From positions 1 to 40,034 of the IMG/VR virus record IMGVR_UViG_3300037827_000548: a stretch of DNA of 40,034 bases. One strand, written 5' to 3'. The stretch comes from a virus. The stretch's first letter is position 1. Every line of letters starts with the position of its first letter. The translations under genes were made by a program, and so were the position numbers. Below the pieces are notes generated by a model. It was not told where the DNA came from and did no database searches. It saw only the letters and a list, made by a program, of their open reading frames with translations. Shown here in pieces: positions 22,181 through 28,856 of the stretch.

Positions 22181-22353
22181 TCGTTGACCTTCTTTTCTGG
22201 AAAAAATGCACCAAAATCATGAAGCGTAATGATGTCATTAATCTGTTTTAAAAGCTGTGCCTTAGTCACGTAGTTTTCACTCAATCCCATATCAGCAATA
22301 GCTCTTACAGCAAACATAAAACCTTTGCGAAATTCATCGCTTGTCTCAGACAT
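22177..22353 (-). CDS. Hypothetical helical protein (58 aa)
   Basis: Start chosen at 22353 (MSETSDEFRKGFMF), which overlaps the preceding stop by eight bases; ATGs at 22371 and 22389 are alternatives. The 58 residues are helical (FAVRAIADMGLSENYVTKAQLLKQI) with no special motifs. It belongs to the tightly spaced accessory operon. Confidence 0.45.
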   Translation of the reverse strand: MSETSDEFRKGFMFAVRAIADMGLSENYVTKAQLLKQINDIITLHDFGAFFPEKKVNE

Positions 22354-22606
22354 TACTATTACTTGGCTCATTTTTGCACCCACATTCATCTAAAAATCGT
22401 TTTTCATCTTTGGTTGGAGAACTTTTCACACCATCCATGTGGTCAACAATATCCTTCATAAATAAAGTTGTATGAATAGAAGCCGAAGCACAATGTTTCA
22501 AAAGAAATTCTTTATCTTCAGGGAAAAACTGTACAATAAGTCTAAGTCTCGATCCTATATCAAGCGCGAGAGCCGCTACTGCATCAAAATCTATTTTGTC
22601 ACTCAT
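22346..22606 (-). CDS. Hypothetical protein (86 aa)
   Basis: An 86-residue protein, MSDKIDFDAVAALALDIGSRLRLIVQFFPED. The start is helical and the middle is Ser/Thr/Met-rich (CASASIHTTLFMKDIVDHM). A pair of cysteines at the end (ECGCKNE) may bind metal. It overlaps its neighbours by eight bases. No homology was recognised. Confidence 0.5.
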   Translation of the reverse strand: MSDKIDFDAVAALALDIGSRLRLIVQFFPEDKEFLLKHCASASIHTTLFMKDIVDHMDGVKSSPTKDEKRFLDECGCKNEPSNSNV

Positions 22607-22793
22607 CTTTGGCTATAGCTCCTATGGTTTGATCACTAAATACAGTTTCTGTTTCAAGATGGTGCATAACCATCAACGGCCCCCATGCAGCCTGTAATAA
22701 GCTCCATCCTGATGATCCAGCAATATAAGAATTCTGAATCTCTTTAACCTTATCCATCATTTCTTTAAGTGCTTTTATACGCTCATCTTTCAC
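22599..22793 (-). CDS. Hypothetical helical protein (64 aa)
   Basis: The 64 residues begin with a charged helix, MKDERIKALKEMMDKVKEIQ, then a Ser/Leu-rich GWSLLQAAWGPLMVMHHLE. AAGGTG is four bases from the start. It probably forms a helical bundle or partner-binding surface. It overlaps the next gene by eight bases. The function is unknown. Confidence 0.5.
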   Translation of the reverse strand: MKDERIKALKEMMDKVKEIQNSYIAGSSGWSLLQAAWGPLMVMHHLETETVFSDQTIGAIAKDE

Positions 22794-23043
22794 CTTCAGT
22801 CACCTCTATAACTTGTTTAAAAAGCTGTTGAATAAGTAGCTTAAAATCAATGAGAGCTAATGCTTTGTAGTGAAATTGTTTATATTCACTATGCTCTGAT
22901 TTTAATTCTTGACAAATTCGAGCATGCGAATTAGCTACATCACTTAAATGATAAAGAATTCTATCAATCGCATGATTAAAGCCATCATCATAACCATAGT
23001 CATAACTAGAAGATCCATCATCTCTTTTTCTGTTTTCTGTCAT
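22783..23043 (-). CDS. Hypothetical protein (86 aa)
   Basis: An 86-residue protein with an acidic, Tyr/Ser/Asp-rich start (DDGSSSYDYGYDDGF). A long helix follows (AIDRILYHLSDVANSHARICQEL) and then FKLLIQQLFKQVIEV. GGAATG stands just upstream of the start. It has a coiled-coil look without a known domain. Confidence 0.5.
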   Translation of the reverse strand: MTENRKRDDGSSSYDYGYDDGFNHAIDRILYHLSDVANSHARICQELKSEHSEYKQFHYKALALIDFKLLIQQLFKQVIEVTEGER

Positions 23044-23315
23044 TGCATTCCGAGCCCCATCATCATAGTAGTATCGTTAAACTGTTTCTTGGCTAATTCA
23101 CATATATCATCGATATAACTTAATGAAGGTTCATTTCCAATATCTTTTTTAAACATAAGATAGGTGACGTGAGCAACTAACGATGCTGTGACAACACTGT
23201 TTATAAAAAAAACTTGCTCAGAATCAAGATCTTTACCCGACCAGAATTCTCTCATTTCATCAAATATTTTTCTGCGTAAATTAATACTCTCCATCATCAA
23301 CTCTTTTTCAGTCAT
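23040..23315 (-). CDS. Hypothetical helical protein (91 aa)
   Basis: The 91 residues are mostly helical: MTEKELMMESINLRRKIFDEM, then VVTASLVAHVTYLMFKK, which is hydrophobic but too short and mixed to call a membrane segment, and a Met-rich end (DTTMMMGLGMQ). GGAG is six bases upstream. It overlaps the 50-residue membrane gene by eight bases. Confidence 0.5.
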   Translation of the reverse strand: MTEKELMMESINLRRKIFDEMREFWSGKDLDSEQVFFINSVVTASLVAHVTYLMFKKDIGNEPSLSYIDDICELAKKQFNDTTMMMGLGMQ

Positions 23316-23460
23316 TTAATTTCTCCAGCATTCTTTCAATTTTCGTCATTCTGATTTGTATATCTGTTCTTTCTCTTCTAACTTGAAAAATAGCTAAACA
23401 AACAAGAATTACACTAATACAACAAAAAATTAGTGAAGGCATTATGTGCCAATCGATCAT
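23308..23460 (-). CDS. Small single-pass membrane protein (50 aa)
   Basis: The ATG at 23460 has AGGAG eight bases upstream and overlaps the preceding stop (ATGA). The 50 residues begin MIDWHIMPSLIFCCISVILVC, a membrane segment. A charged helical tail (VRRERTDIQIRMTKIERML) faces one side. Topology is like the membrane genes at 21810 and 25425. Confidence 0.55.
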   Translation of the reverse strand: MIDWHIMPSLIFCCISVILVCLAIFQVRRERTDIQIRMTKIERMLEKLND

Positions 23461-23759
23461 ACAAATTTCTCCTGCAACTGTTTCAAATAACAGTCAAAAA
23501 TATCTCTAGCCTCCTCAACGAATCGAGGGATATCTTTTTTGTCTTGCAACATGCCGCCGAGCATTTCCAGTATTTGGGCAGCATATGCCAAAGAACCATC
23601 TCTCAGAACAACAAAAAGCTCTTGATCAATGGTGGTCATTTTATTTAGATTAATAAAACCTTTCATGGTATCGATCAAATCTTTGCTAAGCTCTAAAATT
23701 AACTTTTCTTCTTTCGTTTGTGCATTTTTATTCGTAAAATGCGGCATTTTAAAGGTCAT
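23457..23759 (-). CDS. Hypothetical helical protein (100 aa)
   Basis: The 100 residues (MTFKMPHFTNKNAQTKEEKL) include a charged helix and MTTIDQELFVVLRDGSLAYAAQI. A charged end follows (EARDIFDCYLKQLQEKFV). It is rich in Leu/Lys/Glu with a single cysteine. The overlap with the next gene is four bases. Nothing in the chain suggests an enzyme. Confidence 0.5.
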   Translation of the reverse strand: MTFKMPHFTNKNAQTKEEKLILELSKDLIDTMKGFINLNKMTTIDQELFVVLRDGSLAYAAQILEMLGGMLQDKKDIPRFVEEARDIFDCYLKQLQEKFV

Positions 23760-24090
23760 TTCTTTCTTCCATGATCTTAAGATACCTATTGCGTCTTTCT
23801 GACTCTAACTCAGGATTTTTCTCCCAGAATTCCTCTATATGAAAACCAAGACGTTTAATTCTATTTCTTTCAAGTAAATTCGGAATCGAATTAAGATCAA
23901 ATTTAACTAATTTCATATTAGCGTCCCAAGTGGCAGCCCTACAACACATAAGACAAAAGCTAATACATCCAGGATGTGGTTTAGATCTTTCAGCCCCATC
24001 TATTCCACCAGCTGATTCACAAGGATAAGTACAATAAGGACAAATGTTTTCCTTAACGAAATTCCTGTTTTTCTTTTTCTTAGTTTTCAT
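23749..24090 (-). CDS. Cysteine-rich zinc-binding protein
   Basis: Start chosen at 24090 (MKTKKKKNRNFV), overlapping the preceding stop by 11 bases; an earlier ATG at 24117 is an alternative. The 113 residues carry CPYCTYPC and, about 25 residues on, CISFCLMCC. These seven cysteines look like a zinc cluster. A basic helical end follows (NLLERNRIKRLGFHIEEF). The function is unknown; a nucleic-acid or partner-binding role is plausible. Confidence 0.5.
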   Translation of the reverse strand: MKTKKKKNRNFVKENICPYCTYPCESAGGIDGAERSKPHPGCISFCLMCCRAATWDANMKLVKFDLNSIPNLLERNRIKRLGFHIEEFWEKNPELESERRNRYLKIMEERNDL

Positions 24091-24364
24091 CCTTTTTATC
24101 CCATCGTCTAGTTGCATTCGTTTTCATGTCAATGTAGGTTCTATCACAGACATTCAAGTCAGGAAAACACTCAGCAAAGCATTTTATGCAATCTTGAACG
24201 GCTTTTTTAAGATGTTTTATTGCCTCATCTTTTGTAGAATAGATTGTATTACATCCGTACATATCGCCAGTTTCTTCTCCAAGAAAGGAAAAGATGAATT
24301 CGAAAGTCCATCCTCCATCTTTTTCTATCGCTCTACCTTGAATCCTTGGAATAGGAATTGTCAT
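24080..24364 (-). CDS. Hypothetical beta-rich protein (94 aa)
   Basis: The 94 residues begin MTIPIPRIQGRAIEKDGGWTFEFIFSFLG. A central helix (IYSTKDEAIKHLKKAVQDCIKCF) follows, and the end has a pair of cysteines and RRWDKKDEN. The mix of beta hairpin and helix is like small double-stranded RNA-binding or HicB-type folds, but the signatures are weak. Confidence 0.5.
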   Translation of the reverse strand: MTIPIPRIQGRAIEKDGGWTFEFIFSFLGEETGDMYGCNTIYSTKDEAIKHLKKAVQDCIKCFAECFPDLNVCDRTYIDMKTNATRRWDKKDEN

Positions 24365-24373
24365 TCAGTCACC

Positions 24374-24550
24374 TTATTTTTGTGTTGTAACTCTTTCCCA
24401 AATATCATTGAGCTTTTCCTCTTGCAAAGCGGTTAATTTTCCCCGCTTTTCATACTGATCTCTGATCGATGGTATAAATTCTTTCTCCCAATCGTTCATC
24501 CGGTCATAACGATTGAGACAGTCTTCGATTAATGTTTCAATCTCATCCAT
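24374..24550 (-). CDS. Acidic helical protein (58 aa)
   Basis: The 58 codons begin MDEIETLIEDCLNRY and end IWERVTTQK; AAGGA stands five bases upstream of the ATG. A charged helix, WEKEFIPSIRDQYEKRGKLTALQEEK, dominates. It has the look of small acidic helical partners. No function is known. Confidence 0.5.
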   Translation of the reverse strand: MDEIETLIEDCLNRYDRMNDWEKEFIPSIRDQYEKRGKLTALQEEKLNDIWERVTTQK

Positions 24551-24566
24551 TTGATTTCCTTAAAAA

Positions 24567-25016
24567 TTAAACGATGTCTATACTGTTATAATGGATGCAG
24601 CTATCTAACAAAACACCGTTGTATTTTATGTGAGTTGTGGATGCTGTTTTGTAATGTCCACGTTTAGGAAATCCAGCAACTTTTTCAATGCTAACCTCTC
24701 CATAATAAAAAGTTTGTCCTGCCTCTACTTTAAAATGAAATTCTTGATGCGCATTAGGTGTATAAGGTGCCTCACTGTAATCTAGTGGAATTTCTCGCAT
24801 TTTTGGATATTGTATGAAATTATCAAAATAAACATCATATATAAGCGCTGAAGATGTTTTATTAATAATGGTGACCCCGTGCTTTGATGATACGCTAGTC
24901 CATCCTGGAGTAGATTGTTTCCAAGTATCACTACAATATGCTTTCGAATTTGGATCTTTAGCATGAGCCGAAAAAGATAAGCTACCAACAATAATGGCTA
25001 TTAAATATTTTTTCAT
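24567..25016 (-). CDS. Secreted beta-rich protein with signal peptide
   Basis: A 149-residue protein. MKKYLIAIIVGSLSFSAHA is a typical signal peptide with cleavage after about residue 19. The mature part is beta-rich and aromatic (ALIYDVYFDNFIQYP, HFKVEAGQTFYYG) with two cysteines near the ends (AYCSDT, LDSCIHY) that might pair. A secreted protein among phage accessory genes could alter the cell envelope or exclude other phages. The exact target is unknown. Confidence 0.6.
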   Translation of the reverse strand: MKKYLIAIIVGSLSFSAHAKDPNSKAYCSDTWKQSTPGWTSVSSKHGVTIINKTSSALIYDVYFDNFIQYPKMREIPLDYSEAPYTPNAHQEFHFKVEAGQTFYYGEVSIEKVAGFPKRGHYKTASTTHIKYNGVLLDSCIHYNSIDIV

Positions 25017-25030
25017 CTTTCTATTCCTTA

Positions 25031-25438
25031 TTAATCTTCACTAATAATATCTGGGCATAATGGCATGTAAGCCCGCTCGCCAGCATAAAACACAGGCTCA
25101 ATTGCATCAAGATAACTTTTATTATAATGCCCTTGCTGGGGAACATCATTTTTAAGCTGAGCATTCATCCAATCTGCAATAGATGCAGCATCTGCTGGCG
25201 GAACATGAAGCTTATCGGAAACATAGTCTGTTTTATAATGATCCGATATAGGAAACAAATAAGAACCGACTCTTTCTATTGCGACAAAAAATCCCTCACG
25301 AGGATCGCCCTTAAGTGTATCGGTGAAAAACGCAACAATACGAAACATCGTGCCATTGCAAAGATCAATCCATCTACATACATATTTGACATTTAATATG
25401 TCGGCATATATAACTTTTTCCCACTTAATTTTTAACAT
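25031..25438 (-). CDS. Hypothetical protein (135 aa)
   Basis: Start placed at 25438 (MLKIKWEKVIYADIL), overlapping the end of the small membrane gene by 14 bases; an earlier start would lie inside that gene. The 135 residues look mixed alpha/beta: CRWIDLCNGTMFRIVAFF, GDPREGFFVAIERVGSYLFP and ADWMNAQLK. A later GERAYMPLCPD may be a conserved tail. The secreted protein follows after 14 bases. No family was found. Confidence 0.5.
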   Translation of the reverse strand: MLKIKWEKVIYADILNVKYVCRWIDLCNGTMFRIVAFFTDTLKGDPREGFFVAIERVGSYLFPISDHYKTDYVSDKLHVPPADAASIADWMNAQLKNDVPQQGHYNKSYLDAIEPVFYAGERAYMPLCPDIISED

Positions 25439-25586
25439 TATTATATTCATCCAATAAGCGTTTACGTTCTTTATCACCAAGTCTTTCGTACTTACGAACT
25501 AAGTACATATAAAATACTATCTGCCCTATGTTAAAAAGCATCCATAAAACAGCGACTATGATTAATATTGATTTAAGATAAATCAT
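25425..25586 (-). CDS. Small single-pass membrane protein (53 aa)
   Basis: The 53 codons (MIYLKSILIIVAVLWMLF) contain a long N-terminal membrane segment and a basic helical tail (RKYERLGDKERKRLLDEY). It overlaps the preceding and following genes by 14 bases each. The layout resembles the small membrane proteins at 21810 and 23308. Function is unknown; such peptides often act in superinfection exclusion or lysis control, but no evidence here decides. Confidence 0.55.
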   Translation of the reverse strand: MIYLKSILIIVAVLWMLFNIGQIVFYMYLVRKYERLGDKERKRLLDEYNNVKN

Positions 25587-25995
25587 TTCGTTCTTTTTCC
25601 AGTTTTAACATTTCAACTCTATGCTGGTAAGGCTTCGATGCATCTTTTGTCTTAGTAATTGCGACGAGAATACGCGCAAAAACATCAGCAAGTTTATTTT
25701 CATCTTTGAGATGCATATCGGCATATTCACAGTAAAATTTCCATTCACTATCACTTCGTGCAAATTTAAAAAGTTTAGGGAACAGATCAACGAAATCCTG
25801 TACCGTATAAGCAGAATAATGCTCTTCATCGTAAGAATTAGATGACCAGCAAATTTCATATTTAGTATTTTTTTCATCCCATACATAATGAAACATCGTA
25901 TCTTGCCGGATGCCTATTTCTTTCAATCGCTGCGCCCACTTAAGACTACAAAAGTTTTTATCAAAATCCCTAAAGTTCTGTTTTAATTCCTGCAT
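25573..25995 (-). CDS. Hypothetical protein (140 aa)
   Basis: A 140-residue protein with DFDKNFCSLKWAQRLKEIG and aromatic strands (MFHYVWDEKNTKYEICWSS). A helical end holds FARILVAITKTKDASK. The overlap with the preceding gene is 26 bases, and the start follows AAGG closely. It is one of the longer unknowns of the operon. There is no metal site or membrane segment. Confidence 0.55.
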   Translation of the reverse strand: MQELKQNFRDFDKNFCSLKWAQRLKEIGIRQDTMFHYVWDEKNTKYEICWSSNSYDEEHYSAYTVQDFVDLFPKLFKFARSDSEWKFYCEYADMHLKDENKLADVFARILVAITKTKDASKPYQHRVEMLKLEKERNDLS

Positions 25996-26248
25996 CCTTC
26001 ACCTGTTGCTCAAAAAATCGTTTAATAACCCATTCACGACTAAATGCTTTATCTTTGCATGTTGGCATATCGACGCAATACTTTACATTCACAAACATAA
26101 CACCGGTTTCCATCCCATGCAAAACGCTTACATCATGCGAAATAACTTTAATGTATTTATCTGTGCGCAGCTGATTACAACAAGGACATCGCCACGTCAT
26201 CTTGTCAAAGTCTGGCGGACTAGGCGGCGCAAAATTATTTCCGTTCAT
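25970..26248 (-). CDS. Zinc-binding-type protein (92 aa)
   Basis: The 92 residues include WRCPCCNQLRTDKY near residue 20. A beta-rich middle (HDVSVLHGMETGVMFVNVKYCVDMPTC) and a helical end follow. The CPCC motif and the later two cysteines suggest one zinc. It begins close to the preceding gene's end. The function is unknown. Confidence 0.55.
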   Translation of the reverse strand: MNGNNFAPPSPPDFDKMTWRCPCCNQLRTDKYIKVISHDVSVLHGMETGVMFVNVKYCVDMPTCKDKAFSREWVIKRFFEQQVKDAGIKTEL

Positions 26249-26462
26249 TTTTTACCTCATCAATAGCATCTATAATCTTTTTTTCCAAAGCATCCCATTT
26301 GCCACCAATACAATAATCTTGGGGCTTCATTCCTCTCAGAGCAGGATTATCAATTTGGAACCACAATCTTGCCCGTGCTTTGTTTCCCTGGAAGAACTCC
26401 GTTATTAGGTGTAATAATTTTGGGGGTATTGGCAATGTCGTTCGCTTTTTCTTTGGCTTCAT
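26235..26462 (-). CDS. MbcA/ParS-like (DUF2384-type) C-terminal domain protein
   Basis: A start at 26462 gives MKPKKKRTTLP and 75 residues. The stretch FFQGNKARARLWFQIDNPALRGMKPQDY matches the family phrase that runs K.r.W....NPAL.G..P, which is the C-terminal part of MbcA/ParS/Xre antitoxins. The N-terminal HTH of those antitoxins is absent. The gene overlaps the 181-residue gene by 113 bases, and the ribosome site is weak, so translation may begin further down. A role as an antitoxin without a toxin is not supported; no RES toxin is present. Confidence 0.45.
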   Translation of the reverse strand: MKPKKKRTTLPIPPKLLHLITEFFQGNKARARLWFQIDNPALRGMKPQDYCIGGKWDALEKKIIDAIDEVKNERK

Positions 26463-26895
26463 CGAGTAATTTATCCGCATCCTGTCGTTTAACCATAATT
26501 TCTCCCAATGTTACGCGCCTTTCACCACCGTCTGCTAAAGGAATGAGAGCAAAACCGTTTTCTCTTATTTCTTTCACTTGCTCTGCGGTTAGCGTAATCA
26601 TGGTTTCATCAGGTTTGTATTCCTTAATTTTCTCAAAACCATCGGATATTGCGTTAACCATTTTAGCCCGCATAAAATCGTAATCCATTTTGGTATCAGG
26701 CAATATCTGTTTAAGCGTATAGTAAACATTGATGCCAACACCTACAGATAAATTCATAATCATCACAATAACATCGGCATCCGTTAAAGCACCATCAGGT
26801 TTTGAATGAAGATACTCATGTATTTTTTCCTGATAAGTTCTCATCATTGCTGTCGTAATGTTGGATAAATCTGTTTCCTTACTTACCTGATCCAT
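26350..26895 (-). CDS. Hypothetical helical protein (181 aa)
   Basis: The 181 residues are MDQVSKETDLSNITTAMMRTYQEKIHEYL, then a long helical domain with VIVMIMNLSVGVGINVYYTL. Later VKEIRENGFALIPL and KLLDEAKEKANDIANTP are visible. GGAG lies seven bases before the start. No enzyme motif is seen. The last third overlaps the MbcA-like frame. The function is unknown. Confidence 0.55.
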   Translation of the reverse strand: MDQVSKETDLSNITTAMMRTYQEKIHEYLHSKPDGALTDADVIVMIMNLSVGVGINVYYTLKQILPDTKMDYDFMRAKMVNAISDGFEKIKEYKPDETMITLTAEQVKEIRENGFALIPLADGGERRVTLGEIMVKRQDADKLLDEAKEKANDIANTPKIITPNNGVLPGKQSTGKIVVPN

Positions 26896-27073
26896 CTTTT
26901 TTCTCCATGTTAGAATAATACAACTCGTAAATGCCTCTTTCTAATCTTTGATATTGGTCTTCTATTAATTCGATTCCAGCAAGATCATCCCTTCGGATCA
27001 AGTGTTCTCGAACTGTTGTTAATAGAGAATATGCATTCCCTAGCAAAAAACTGGCATCCGTGATTGTTGTCAT
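26879..27073 (-). CDS. Hypothetical helical protein (64 aa)
   Basis: The 64 residues (MTTITDASFLLGNAYSLLTTVREHLIRRDD) form two helices, and the end is LYYSNMEKKDGSGK. It overlaps the 181-residue gene by 17 bases. No family was recognised. It lies third from the regulator at the head of the operon. Confidence 0.5.
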   Translation of the reverse strand: MTTITDASFLLGNAYSLLTTVREHLIRRDDLAGIELIEDQYQRLERGIYELYYSNMEKKDGSGK

Positions 27074-27082
27074 GCTATTTCC

Positions 27083-27343
27083 TTATATTCTTTTGTTTAC
27101 AATTTTATTTTTAAATCTTTCATCATAATAATAATGACAGCTAGCACATAGCATAATGAAATTCTCTCTTTTAAATTCATAGACTTTGTCTTTTAACTTC
27201 GCCCAATGATATTTTTTACTTTTATTTTTACATAATTTATTTTCACATCTATCGGCTTTCCCAAAATTTTGATTGATCCATAAATGTACTGTTCCGTAAG
27301 TTTTATTTTGATCTCGGATATCATCAATATTAAGCTCTATCAT
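27083..27343 (-). CDS. HNH-type endonuclease, short (86 aa)
   Basis: An 86-residue protein. CENKLCKNKSKKYHWAKL followed by MLCASCHYYYDER is the zinc-bound HNH layout (a Cys pair, then the HW..L element, then CxxCH). The family phrase L..KCHY.YD of many phage HNH proteins corresponds to MLCASCHYYYD. Its start overlaps the XRE gene stop by four bases. It is probably a free-standing, homing-type nuclease or a DNA-nicking partner. It is short but appears complete. Confidence 0.65.
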   Translation of the reverse strand: MIELNIDDIRDQNKTYGTVHLWINQNFGKADRCENKLCKNKSKKYHWAKLKDKVYEFKRENFIMLCASCHYYYDERFKNKIVNKRI

Positions 27344-27567
27344 TCTTCATCTCTAATATCTGTATATTTTATGCTCATACCTGCTCGTTCATTTGCAACA
27401 TCGATTATTTTCTTGATTGCCATTAATCCAGGTTTGCGCTTCCCTCTTTCGTAATAAGATAGGCTGGTTTGATCAATTCCTGACCATTCTGCAAGTTTAC
27501 CCTGAGAAATACAGCATTTTATCCTTATTTCTTTGATTAAATCTTTGATTATCATTGCCGTCCCCAT
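27340..27567 (-). CDS. XRE/Cro-CI-type HTH regulator
   Basis: A 75-residue protein, or 71 if the ATG at 27555 is used; both have GGGGA or GGGA ribosome sites. The helix-turn-helix is ISQGKLAEWSGIDQTSLSYYERGKRKPG, with the typical Q..LA...G....T.S..E.G...P pattern. It stands at the head of the accessory operon, divergent from the recombination genes, like a phage immunity region. It probably controls both directions through TTAAACTA/TAGTTTAA at 27604-27631. Whether it keeps a prophage silent is inference. Confidence 0.8.
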   Translation of the reverse strand: MGTAMIIKDLIKEIRIKCCISQGKLAEWSGIDQTSLSYYERGKRKPGLMAIKKIIDVANERAGMSIKYTDIRDEE

Positions 27568-27718
27568 AAAAATTCCCGTTATATTAATGTATTTTAATAA
27601 AAATTAAACTATTTTCATAAGATTAGTTTAAATTATTTATAAAGTCTATTGCTTTTTATGCTAATTATGTAATAATATCCTCCTAGAAACAGAAATTAAC
27701 CTGCTACGGAGAAAAAAC
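27568..27718. promoter_or_regulatory. Divergent control region with inverted-repeat operator
   Basis: TTAAACTA (27604-27611) and TAGTTTAA (27624-27631) are perfect inverted repeats 12 bases apart and fit an XRE operator. A plus-strand promoter TTGCTT-18-TAATAT may lie at 27649-27678, but the DNA is AT-rich and the match weak. CTGCTACGGAG at 27701-27711 serves as the ribosome site of the first plus gene and recurs before 14485. Confidence 0.5.
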
Positions 27719-27841
27719 ATGACAACATTAGAAGAGACAAAGTTTTGGGCAAGTTTTGGATATATAGAAGAAGAAACGATATACTGCCCTATGTGTGAGG
27801 ATACACACGCAAATAATACTAACTGTCAACGTAATGATTAA
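27719..27841 (+). CDS. Small zinc-finger-like protein (40 aa)
   Basis: The 40 codons (MTTLEETKFWASFGYIEEET to NTNCQRND) have GGAG eight bases upstream. CPMC and a later lone Cys with a His between them may bind metal. It is the first gene of the early plus operon. Only short length and position speak for it beyond that; the function is unknown. Confidence 0.55.
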   Translation: MTTLEETKFWASFGYIEEETIYCPMCEDTHANNTNCQRND

Positions 27842-27853
27842 GGGAATAATCTT

Positions 27854-28318
27854 ATGTTAAATACATACAAAAATAATTTTTACTCAAAAGTACTTATTCC
27901 TAATGATAAAGGATGCATGCTTTGGACGGCATCTAAACTTCCAACAGGATACGGTCAATTCACATATAACAATATACAAACACGAGCTCATAGATTCTCT
28001 TACGCCTTACATATAGGAAAAATACCTAAAGGTATGTTTGTTTGTCATACATGTGATAATCCTTCTTGCGTTGCACCTGATCATCTTTTTATTGGGACTC
28101 CAAGAGATAATGTTTTGGATAAAATGAGAAAAGGTCGAGGAAGATGGGGTCAACATGAAAAAAACGGAATGGCTAAGCTTACTTTAGAGAAAGCAAATTA
28201 TATAAGGAAACTTATTGATGATGATTTTTTCTCTTTAACAAAAATAGCTGAAATATTCGGGGTTAGTGATAGCGTTATTCATGAAATCCGAGCAAATAAA
28301 ACTTGGAGGAATGACTAA
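27854..28318 (+). CDS. HNH homing endonuclease with C-terminal HTH
   Basis: A 154-residue protein. GCMLWTASKLPTGYGQF opens it; RAHRFSYALHIG, then CHTCDNPSCVAPDHLFIGTPRDN is the HNH_3 signature (Cys64, His65, Cys67, Cys72, His77). A helix-turn-helix at about 125-150 (LTKIAEIFGVSDSVIHEIRANKTW) gives DNA specificity. Such genes move as selfish insertions between phage genes. The Gly/Arg stretch KGRGRWGQH joins the two domains. The next gene starts one base past its stop. Confidence 0.85.
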   Translation: MLNTYKNNFYSKVLIPNDKGCMLWTASKLPTGYGQFTYNNIQTRAHRFSYALHIGKIPKGMFVCHTCDNPSCVAPDHLFIGTPRDNVLDKMRKGRGRWGQHEKNGMAKLTLEKANYIRKLIDDDFFSLTKIAEIFGVSDSVIHEIRANKTWRND

Positions 28319-28319
28319 T

Positions 28320-28616
28320 ATGAAAGACTTAAATAATTACATAGACGTTTGTATTATTGATGAATACGCAACTAAAAGCTTTTCCGAAGGCTTCTCCCTG
28401 GATATTGATGATGTCCCTGAAAAAGAAATCTCTAATTTTCTACACGAACTCATGCAACGCGATACAAACGTTAAAGATTATGTTTTGCATTCGATGCAAC
28501 AACTTATCAACGAGCGTTTAAAAGACCGCGAATCTGATGAACGCTACGATTCTGGCTTGCGATTAGTACGTTTATCCAACGGCGATACTCGTTTACAACG
28601 TGCTGGAGGTTACTAA
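28320..28616 (+). CDS. Hypothetical protein (98 aa)
   Basis: Start set to 28320 (MKDLNNYIDVCIIDEY), with GGAGG ten bases upstream inside the HNH gene; the longer frame from 28266 duplicates HNH sequence. The 98 residues are acidic at first (GFSLDIDDVPEKEISNFLHELM) and helical. A Arg/Asp/Ser-rich end (LKDRESDERYDSGLRLVRL) may be disordered. It overlaps the next gene by one base (TAATG). The function is unknown. Confidence 0.6.
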   Translation: MKDLNNYIDVCIIDEYATKSFSEGFSLDIDDVPEKEISNFLHELMQRDTNVKDYVLHSMQQLINERLKDRESDERYDSGLRLVRLSNGDTRLQRAGGY

Positions 28617-28834
28617 TGAGCGAAACTAAAAAATGGTATTGGGCTTATACGAACGACCCCATCACCTGGATCTTTGATTCTATTGAAGAGGCAAGAGACC
28701 ACGCCATCGAAATTGAAGAATGTTATTTTACTAACGAAAAAAAAGAGGTAGTGCATGTCACTACCCACACAAACGGACATTATTATTCAGATGGCACAGT
28801 CAGTTGCGAAGGCTGTCATGAAGGCAACAGATAA
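28616..28834 (+). CDS. Hypothetical protein (72 aa)
   Basis: The 72 residues start MSETKKWYWAYTNDPITWIFDSIEEARDHAIEIE. A beta end has His pairs (VVHVTTHTNGHYYSDGTVSCEGCHEG) with CEGCH. The aromatic start and the CxxCH end look like a small binding domain, perhaps for metal. It lies between the unknown gene and the ATPase in the recombination operon. Confidence 0.6.
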   Translation: MSETKKWYWAYTNDPITWIFDSIEEARDHAIEIEECYFTNEKKEVVHVTTHTNGHYYSDGTVSCEGCHEGNR

Positions 28835-28856
28835 ACATTAACTATAGAGGTGACAC

